From Aquimarina mytili (GTDB lineage: Bacteria > Bacteroidota > Bacteroidia > Flavobacteriales > Flavobacteriaceae), in NCBI RefSeq assembly GCF_016735115.1, contig NZ_JAERQJ010000001.1:124001-188000 (forward strand): a stretch of DNA of 64,000 nucleotides. Direction: 5' to 3'. The notes beneath the pieces were generated by a model. That model was not told the DNA's origin and did not search any database. It worked only from the letters and a program-made list of their open reading frames with translations. Numbering within the stretch: the first letter of the stretch is position 1; each line of letters starts with the position of its first letter. The translations under genes and the position numbers were made by a program. Shown piece by piece: positions 58,567 through 64,000 of this stretch.

Positions 58567-59415
58567 ATGAAACGAATTTTGATTCCTACCGATTTTTCAG
58601 AAAATGCATGGAATACCATATTGTATGCTATGCAGTTGTATGGAGATGTTTCTTGTGAGTTTTATATTCTTAACTCATTTGATGTTACTCCTGTGCAACT
58701 TATTAGTACGGTGAGTTCGCAACGAGTAGGCCACTACTATGAAGCCGTTAAAATGAAATCTGCACAGACATTGGAAATGGTAATGGCTGATATCATAAAT
58801 TCTAATCCTGATGAGAAACATGTTTTTAAATCTATCTCAAAACCAGGTACTTTGATAGAAGCAATGGAAGAGTCAATTAATGAGAACCATTTTGATATGA
58901 TTATTATAGGTACAAAAGGAGCTACCGGCGCTAAAGAAGTTTTTTTAGGAAGCAATACTCAAAAGGTTATTAGAAATATTGATGCCTGTCCAATTTTAGT
59001 TGTACCAGAGGATTCTTTTTTTGATAACATTACCGAAATAGCCTTTGCAACAGATTTTGAAAGAATGTACTATAATTCAGAGATAAAGCCAATAGTTGAT
59101 CTTGCCAAAAGTCATAACGCCACTGTAAGAATGATACATGTATATGATACGCCAAAGTTAAATCAGATACAGCGTTATAATTCGAATAATCTCGAGCATT
59201 ATTTCAAGTCGATTCCCTATGATTTTCATGTCATCCCTGATTTTTCTACTATAGAAAGAGCCATTCAGGCATTTATCGAAGAACTTGAAATCGATATGTT
59301 GGTAATGATTAATTATAAACACAGCTTTATAGAACGACTTACAAGAGAAGCAGTGATTAAAAAAATAACATTTCATACCGCCATTCCTTTTTTAATTATT
59401 CCTTCAGATACCTGA
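58567..59415 (+). CDS. Universal stress protein 3 of the array
   Basis: 282 residues from ATG 58567; a TTG at 58543 gives eight extra residues but lacks the family start RILIPTDFSENAWNTI. Motif GTKGATGAKEVFLGSNTQKV in domain one; domain two ends EELEIDMLVMINYKHSFIERL. It follows Usp 2 by 25 bp; the stop codon region overlaps the next FNR-type site (59413). Confidence 0.9.
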   Translation: MKRILIPTDFSENAWNTILYAMQLYGDVSCEFYILNSFDVTPVQLISTVSSQRVGHYYEAVKMKSAQTLEMVMADIINSNPDEKHVFKSISKPGTLIEAMEESINENHFDMIIIGTKGATGAKEVFLGSNTQKVIRNIDACPILVVPEDSFFDNITEIAFATDFERMYYNSEIKPIVDLAKSHNATVRMIHVYDTPKLNQIQRYNSNNLEHYFKSIPYDFHVIPDFSTIERAIQAFIEELEIDMLVMINYKHSFIERLTREAVIKKITFHTAIPFLIIPSDT

Positions 59416-59455
59416 GAATTGTCATAGTATTCTTCAGATTTTAGAAATAGTTTTA
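59413..59455 (+). promoter_or_regulatory. FNR-type promoter of Usp 4
   Basis: TGAG-AATT-GTCA at 59413-59424 (its TGA is the Usp 3 stop) and TAGTTTTA at 59448-59455, gap 23 nt. Confidence 0.55.
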
Positions 59456-59480
59456 TGTATCACTTATAATACTATTTGTC

Positions 59481-60329
59481 ATGAAACGAATACTTATACC
59501 AACCGATTTTTCAGAAAATGCATATAGTGCACTTTTCTATGCTACCCGTTTATTTCAGCACCAGAAATGCCAGTTTTATATCTTGAATACTTTTGATGTA
59601 AATACTCCCGTTTTAACCAGCCGGATTGATACAAGTAAAGGGGATTTGTTATATCATCAGCTAAGTAATGAATCTCAAGACAGGCTTTTAGAAACGTACC
59701 ATTCAATTGTTAGAGATGCAGATGAGTTTGATCACACTTTTGAAACTATTTCTGTTTCCAAAAAATTATCTGAAACCATTAATAAAACCATAAAAAGCAA
59801 GAATATTGATCTTGTAGTTATGGGAACCAAGGGAGCAAGTGGTGCTAAAGAGATTTTTATGGGTAGTAATACGGTTAGAGCAATTCAAAAAATTAAAGAT
59901 TGTCCAATATTGGCTATACCTGATGAATTTGATTTTGAAAAACTTGTAGATATCGCCTTTGCAACCGATTTCAGAAGATTTTATAGTAAAGAAGAACTTG
60001 AACCTCTTTTACAAATGGCCTCGTTATTTGATTCAAATATTAGGATCATGCACATCCATGAAGAAGAAAAGTTGGATGAGTTGCAAGAACATAATTTTAA
60101 GAAGCTTAAAGAACATCTTGAAGGATACAATTATACATTACATTGGATGTCGCGGTTTGACAAAAAAACGGAAGTGATTAATACGTTCATAGACAAGATG
60201 AATATAAATATGCTAGCCATGCTATACTACAAACATAGTTTTATAGAAAGCATTACTCACGAACCTGTTATTAAAAAGATAGGATTTCATGCATCAATAC
60301 CATTTCTGGTAATTCCAACGGCCAGCTGA
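59481..60329 (+). CDS. Universal stress protein 4 of the array
   Basis: 282 residues, own FNR-type promoter. Motif GTKGASGAKEIFMGSNTVRA in the first domain; second domain without the loop, ending DKMNINMLAMLYYKHSFIES. Most similar to Usp 3 by eye (IERL/IES tail, NYKHSF/YYKHSF), which suggests recent duplication. Confidence 0.92.
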   Translation: MKRILIPTDFSENAYSALFYATRLFQHQKCQFYILNTFDVNTPVLTSRIDTSKGDLLYHQLSNESQDRLLETYHSIVRDADEFDHTFETISVSKKLSETINKTIKSKNIDLVVMGTKGASGAKEIFMGSNTVRAIQKIKDCPILAIPDEFDFEKLVDIAFATDFRRFYSKEELEPLLQMASLFDSNIRIMHIHEEEKLDELQEHNFKKLKEHLEGYNYTLHWMSRFDKKTEVINTFIDKMNINMLAMLYYKHSFIESITHEPVIKKIGFHASIPFLVIPTAS

Positions 60330-60369
60330 TAATTATCATAGTTTCCAAGAGTTATGACCCATAAATTTA
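60327..60369 (+). promoter_or_regulatory. FNR-type promoter of Usp 5
   Basis: TGAT-AATT-ATCA at 60327-60338 (its TGA is the Usp 4 stop) and TAAATTTA at 60362-60369, gap 23 nt. Confidence 0.65.
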
Positions 60370-60395
60370 TACTGTAAACCTTAAAAACTTAAGTA

Positions 60396-61247
60396 ATGAA
60401 AAAGAAGATTTTATTACCTACCGATTTTTCAAAAAACGCATGGAATGCCATACAATATGCTATAGAATTATATAAAAATGAAACCTGCGATTTTTATATA
60501 CTCAATGCTTTTAATGCCACTGGCTATGCATTAGAAAGCATGATGGTACCAGAACCTGGAGAAAAACTTTACGAAGAGGCTAAAGAGAAATCAGAACAAG
60601 GACTAGGCAAAATTTTACAAAGGTTGAGTTTTAGAGATGAATCTCCTAATCATAAATTCTTTATGGTATCACAATTTAATAACTTACTAGATGCAATCAA
60701 GGATATTGTTGATAAAGAAGATATTCAGATGATTATTATGGGGACCAAAGGTAAAACAGCAGCCCAAGATGTTGTCTTTGGAAGCAATACCGTTATGGTA
60801 ATGGAAAAATCCAGAAATTGTCCTGTGATGGCAATTCCAGAAGAAGCAAGCTACAAAGATCTTGAAGAAATAGTATTCCCTACAGATTATAAAATGAACT
60901 TTAAACGTCGAGAACTTCAGGATATCGTAGAAGCTGCAAAAATGAGCGATGCAGCTATTAGAATTTTACATGCATCAAATGGAGACCCTCTTGATGAAGA
61001 ACAGGAGAACAATAAAAAATTACTAGGAGAAATTTTTGATGGATTACCACATACATTTCATACCGTAACTAATGTTGATCCACAATCTGCAGTACGTTGT
61101 TTTGTTGAGAGTAGAGAGAGTGATATGATTACTTTTTTTAATAGAAAACATAGTTTCTTCGGAAGTGTATTTTCTAGACCAATGGTAAAAAGTCTTGGGC
61201 GCTATTCTAAGGTGCCAGTATTAGCTTTACACGATTTAAGAAATTAA
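60396..61247 (+). CDS. Universal stress protein 5 of the array
   Basis: 283 residues. Motif GTKGKTAAQDVVFGSNTVMV in the first domain; second domain has VESRESDMITFFNRKHSFFG without the loop. It resembles the Usp at 37272 in VESR-x-x-DMIT. Probably cotranscribed with the small gene 13 bp downstream. Confidence 0.92.
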   Translation: MKKKILLPTDFSKNAWNAIQYAIELYKNETCDFYILNAFNATGYALESMMVPEPGEKLYEEAKEKSEQGLGKILQRLSFRDESPNHKFFMVSQFNNLLDAIKDIVDKEDIQMIIMGTKGKTAAQDVVFGSNTVMVMEKSRNCPVMAIPEEASYKDLEEIVFPTDYKMNFKRRELQDIVEAAKMSDAAIRILHASNGDPLDEEQENNKKLLGEIFDGLPHTFHTVTNVDPQSAVRCFVESRESDMITFFNRKHSFFGSVFSRPMVKSLGRYSKVPVLALHDLRN

Positions 61248-61260
61248 AAATAGAAATAAG

Positions 61261-61686
61261 ATGAACAAGAATATAGGAATCTGGATGGATAAAGAAAAGG
61301 CCCATATTATTACAGTAAAAGAAGATGGGGAAGACATGATTACAATTATATCAAATATTGAAGACTTTCGTATTCATGGTGGATCTGGAACTCGATTAAA
61401 AGGAGGACCGCAAGATGTAGTGCAGGACAGTAAATATCTGGAACGCGAAAAAAATCAGTTTAGAGTTTATTTTGCAGAGGTCGCTTCATATCTAAAAGAA
61501 GCAGATAAAGTAGCCATTTTCGGACCTGCAGAAACTGGAGAAAAATTTAATAAAGAATTAAAAGAAAAGTATAGAGATGTTAGTGCTAAAGTGGAAGGTG
61601 TTTTTAAAGCAGATAGCATGACAGAAAACCAAACAAAGGCCTTGGTAAGAGATTACTTCAAAAAACGCAAGAAGAGTATTGCTTAA
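61261..61686 (+). CDS. Conserved hypothetical protein, possibly eRF1-domain-like
   Basis: 141 residues, no signal, soluble. It begins NKNIGIWMDKEKAHIITVK and has a region with KVAIFGPAETGEKFNKELKEK, which resembles the central domain of archaeal-type release-factor-like and bacterial host-attachment-like proteins. That resemblance is by eye and weak. C-terminus basic (FKKRKKSIA). It lies 13 bp after Usp 5, so it is part of the same regulon. Confidence 0.55.
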   Translation: MNKNIGIWMDKEKAHIITVKEDGEDMITIISNIEDFRIHGGSGTRLKGGPQDVVQDSKYLEREKNQFRVYFAEVASYLKEADKVAIFGPAETGEKFNKELKEKYRDVSAKVEGVFKADSMTENQTKALVRDYFKKRKKSIA

Positions 61687-61730
61687 TCTTTCGTTTACAT
61701 AATATATTCTGATTCTGAATTAGATCAGCT

Positions 61731-61775
61731 AACGAGAGTTTTATGTACAATTAATTTCTATGTAAAACTCTCGTT
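61731..61775. terminator. Inverted repeat after the Usp/eRF1-like unit
   Basis: AACGAGAGTTTTA (61731-61743) pairs with TAAAACTCTCGTT (61763-61775), 19-nt loop. No U-run follows on the plus strand, so it is a weak terminator or another structure. Confidence 0.5.
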
Positions 61776-61804
61776 AATCAAATTATCCCCCTGGGTTTAA
61801 AAGA

Positions 61805-62653
61805 ATGAATATGCAAAAACAGGATTTTGATATTATAAAATCTTCTGGCGAGCGAGCCAAATTTTCAATTCATAAATTACGCAAATCTCTTAAACGCAGT
61901 GGAGCCGATGATCAGTTTGTTGAGCAAATATTATATAAGGTCAGAGATGAGCTATATCAAGGAATTTCTACCAAAGAGATTTATAACCGTGCGTTTGCTT
62001 TACTAAAAGAAAAGAAGTCATTTTTTGCTTCAAGATATAAGCTTAAAAAAGCTATATATGAGTTGGGCCCTACTGGATTTCCTTTTGAACGTTTTGTAGC
62101 CACCATGTTGAAGTATTCTGGTTATAAAATAGCAGTTGGGCAAAATATTAAAGGAAAATGTGTTTCCCATGAAGTAGATGTTATCGCTAGAAAAAATAAT
62201 CAATATCTTGTTATAGAATGTAAGTTTCATAGTGAAGAGGGTCGTAATTGCAATGTTAAAGTGCCTCTGTACATTCATTCCCGATATCAAGATATCATAA
62301 TTCTAAATCAAGAACAGAACAATGGAGATATGACTCCAGATAAAGGTTGGGTAGTTACCAATACGCGTTTTACCAAAGATGCTATTCGATATGGAGAATG
62401 CGTGGGATTATATTTATTGAGTTGGGATCATCCGATGGGTAATGGACTTAAAGATAGAATAGATCGTTTAGGATTATATCCGGTAACTGTATCTACATTA
62501 TTAACCAATCGCGAAAAACAATTTTTATTAAGCCGGGATATTGTATTATGCATGCAGCTTATTAACGACGTGTTTTATCTGGATCATTTAGGGATTTCAG
62601 AACAACGAAAACTAAAGATTCTAAATGAAATAAAAATGTTGTGTAATGTCTAA
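61805..62653 (+). CDS. ATP-cone plus Mrr-type nuclease-like protein
   Basis: 282 residues. An ATP-cone domain (about 8-90: IIKSSGERAKFSIHKLRKSL and FALLKEKKSFFASRYKLKKA) as in ribonucleotide reductases is joined to a PD-(D/E)xK restriction-like fold (about 92-205) with E95, D125 in HEVDVIARK and E138-x-K140 in YLVIECKFH. Similar Mrr_cat proteins cut DNA or act in repair; here the ATP-cone could sense ATP/dATP. It starts 29 bp after the inverted repeat and precedes the MBL gene by 11 bp, so they may be an operon. No promoter of the FNR type is seen directly ahead. Confidence 0.82.
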   Translation: MNMQKQDFDIIKSSGERAKFSIHKLRKSLKRSGADDQFVEQILYKVRDELYQGISTKEIYNRAFALLKEKKSFFASRYKLKKAIYELGPTGFPFERFVATMLKYSGYKIAVGQNIKGKCVSHEVDVIARKNNQYLVIECKFHSEEGRNCNVKVPLYIHSRYQDIIILNQEQNNGDMTPDKGWVVTNTRFTKDAIRYGECVGLYLLSWDHPMGNGLKDRIDRLGLYPVTVSTLLTNREKQFLLSRDIVLCMQLINDVFYLDHLGISEQRKLKILNEIKMLCNV

Positions 62654-62664
62654 AACAAACCATT

Positions 62665-64000
62665 ATGCCAGCAATTAAAATTCATTTTCTAGGTGCTACC
62701 GGAACCGTTACAGGATCAAAGTTTTATATCCAAACACCGCAAAAAAATATACTTGTAGACTGTGGGATGTTCCAGGGAGTGAAGGAGCTTCGGCAATTAA
62801 ATTGGAAAGATTTACCTATAAATACACCTGATATAGATGTCGTATTACTCACACATGGGCATTTAGATCATACTGGCTATTTACCAAGATTAATCAAGCA
62901 AGGGTTTACCGGAGATATTATAGGAACACCTCCTACATTAGCTATAACCGAAATTATCCTTAGAGATAGCGCAAAAATACATGAAGAAGAAGCTGAAAGA
63001 GCTAATAAAGAAGGATACTCAAAACATGACCCAGCTTTACCTTTTTATACCAAAAAAGATGCTGAAAAGACAATAGGATACTTTAAGAGTCAGAAAGAAA
63101 ATACGTGGATTTCTCTATCCAAGGATATTCAATATCGATATAAATATAACGGACATATTATAGGATCTACGTTCATAGAATTAGAACTCTATGGTAAAAT
63201 TTTCGTCTTTTCTGGCGATGTGGGAAGAAGCGATGATATACTTCTTAATCCTCCCGAAAAACCAAAATGGGCAGATTACCTTTTTGTCGAAAGCACGTAT
63301 GGTAACAAATTACACCCTGCTGAAGATGTAGAAGAAAAATTAATAGAATTGATTAAAGATACCCTTTATAAAAAGGGGATTTTGATTATCCCTTCTTTTG
63401 CGGTAGAAAGGTTACAAGTATTAATGTACATATTGTGGAAATTATATCAAAAAAACCGTATTCCCAATATTCCGATATATGTAGATAGTCCAATGGGGAA
63501 TAATGTGCTTTCAGTTTTTGAAAATTTTCCGGATTGGCATAAATTATCAATACAAGAATATCATGCCATCTGTAATCATATTAATATTGTTACCTCATAT
63601 AAAGAAACCTGGGAGGTAATTGATAAACCTCATGCCAAAATTGTTATTGCAGGAAGTGGTATGGTTACAGGTGGTAGAGTGCTTACATATCTAAAACAGT
63701 TTGTTGATTATAATACAACCACTATTGTATTAGTAGGTTTTCAGGCCGAAGGAACCCGAGGAAGATTATTACAAGAGGGAGCGCATGAAATTAAATTATT
63801 TGGGAAATATTATCCCGTTAGAGCAAAAATTCATCAAATTGAAAGTCTATCTGCCCATGCCGATCAACAAGAATTGTTAGACTGGATGAGCAAGATCAAA
63901 AACATACCAGAAAAAGTTTTTTTGATTCATGGAGAAGCTACCGCCGCCGACACATTACGAGTAAAAATACAAGATACACATCGCTGGAAAGTTTATATTC
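62665..64000 (+). CDS. beta-CASP metallo-beta-lactamase RNase-like protein (cut by window edge)
   Basis: The frame from ATG 62665 runs to the window end, about 445 residues without stop. MBL motif HGHLDH (H64, H66, D68, H69) in LLTHGHLDHTGYLPR, the Asp in VFSGDVGRSDD and the beta-CASP region with GSGMVTGGRV and LVGFQAEGTRGRLL, then SLSAHADQQELLDW with the last zinc His. Family members are RNases or RNA-maturation enzymes related to CPSF73/RNase J-like MBL proteins; the short form is often next to Usp genes. The C-terminus is missing. Confidence 0.92.
   Translation, partial: MPAIKIHFLGATGTVTGSKFYIQTPQKNILVDCGMFQGVKELRQLNWKDLPINTPDIDVVLLTHGHLDHTGYLPRLIKQGFTGDIIGTPPTLAITEIILRDSAKIHEEEAERANKEGYSKHDPALPFYTKKDAEKTIGYFKSQKENTWISLSKDIQYRYKYNGHIIGSTFIELELYGKIFVFSGDVGRSDDILLNPPEKPKWADYLFVESTYGNKLHPAEDVEEKLIELIKDTLYKKGILIIPSFAVERLQVLMYILWKLYQKNRIPNIPIYVDSPMGNNVLSVFENFPDWHKLSIQEYHAICNHINIVTSYKETWEVIDKPHAKIVIAGSGMVTGGRVLTYLKQFVDYNTTTIVLVGFQAEGTRGRLLQEGAHEIKLFGKYYPVRAKIHQIESLSAHADQQELLDWMSKIKNIPEKVFLIHGEATAADTLRVKIQDTHRWKVYI

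Noticed and set aside
1..64000. CRISPR arrays, insertion sequences, tRNA or rRNA genes, phage genes
   Set aside because: I looked for repeat-spacer patterns, transposase frames and cloverleaf or ribosomal sequences in the intergenic regions and found none.

Overview
The window is AT-rich DNA from a bacterium of the Bacteroidota, most likely a marine member of the Flavobacteriaceae. The evidence is TonB receptors with carboxypeptidase-regulatory-like N-termini, a fused CcoNO oxidase subunit, a Pit permease with a PhoU-like tail, Bacteroidota-type promoters (-7 element TAnnTTTG), an MlaEFD system and WG-repeat and MORN-like proteins. I saw no tRNA, rRNA, insertion sequence, phage gene or CRISPR array. 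Genus cannot be fixed from the sequence alone.

Layout. 1-8936 is a phosphate block: start of a TonB receptor, MORN-like protein, ChrA-like transporter, OprP-type porin, Pit-PhoU permease and a PhoB/PhoR-like pair. Direct repeats of an AACATTA-like heptamer with 11-bp period, the geometry of a Pho box, lie ahead of most of them. 8874-15855 is mainly housekeeping: glycosyltransferase, TrmB, LysE exporter, alkyltransferase-like protein, Mrp ATPase, NifU-like protein, metallophosphoesterase, HMA metal chaperone. 16007-18534 is mlaEFD. 18957-22646 is a four-gene operon of secreted proteins of unknown role. 23047-26080 is an ABC exporter with a lipoprotein adaptor. 26190-34790 mixes a ribosome hibernation factor, Usp, a deoxynucleoside salvage operon (trx-deoC-deoD) and small stress proteins. 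34896-37189 is a PAS histidine kinase plus a REC-CRP/FNR fusion regulator. 37272-39520 is Usp plus hemN. 39528-45800 (minus strand) is the cbb3 oxidase operon, 45958-53568 (minus) a periplasmic nitrate reductase operon, 53699-56696 (minus) ccoI/fixI and a PdxH-like oxidase. 56839-64000 is a tandem array of five Usp genes followed by a small unknown protein, an ATP-cone/Mrr nuclease-like protein and a beta-CASP metallo-beta-lactamase RNase-like protein cut by the window edge.

Main finding. Sixteen FNR/CRP-type palindromes of the form TGAy-N4-rTCA (three have TGAG) sit in intergenic DNA between 15.9 and 60.4 kb. In each case a Bacteroidota -7 element (TAnnTTTG or a close variant) lies downstream at a constant gap of 23 nt (24 in one direction of one site). 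This is class-II activator geometry. The sites tie together the cbb3 oxidase, Nap, FixI, HemN, all seven Usp genes, the hibernation factor, mlaEFD, the HMA chaperone, several small unknown genes, one apparently gene-less transcript (about 27010-27226) and the PAS kinase/REC-CRP pair itself. I infer a low-oxygen survival regulon run by, or together with, this phosphorelay-controlled CRP-type regulator. The assignment of regulator to site is inference.
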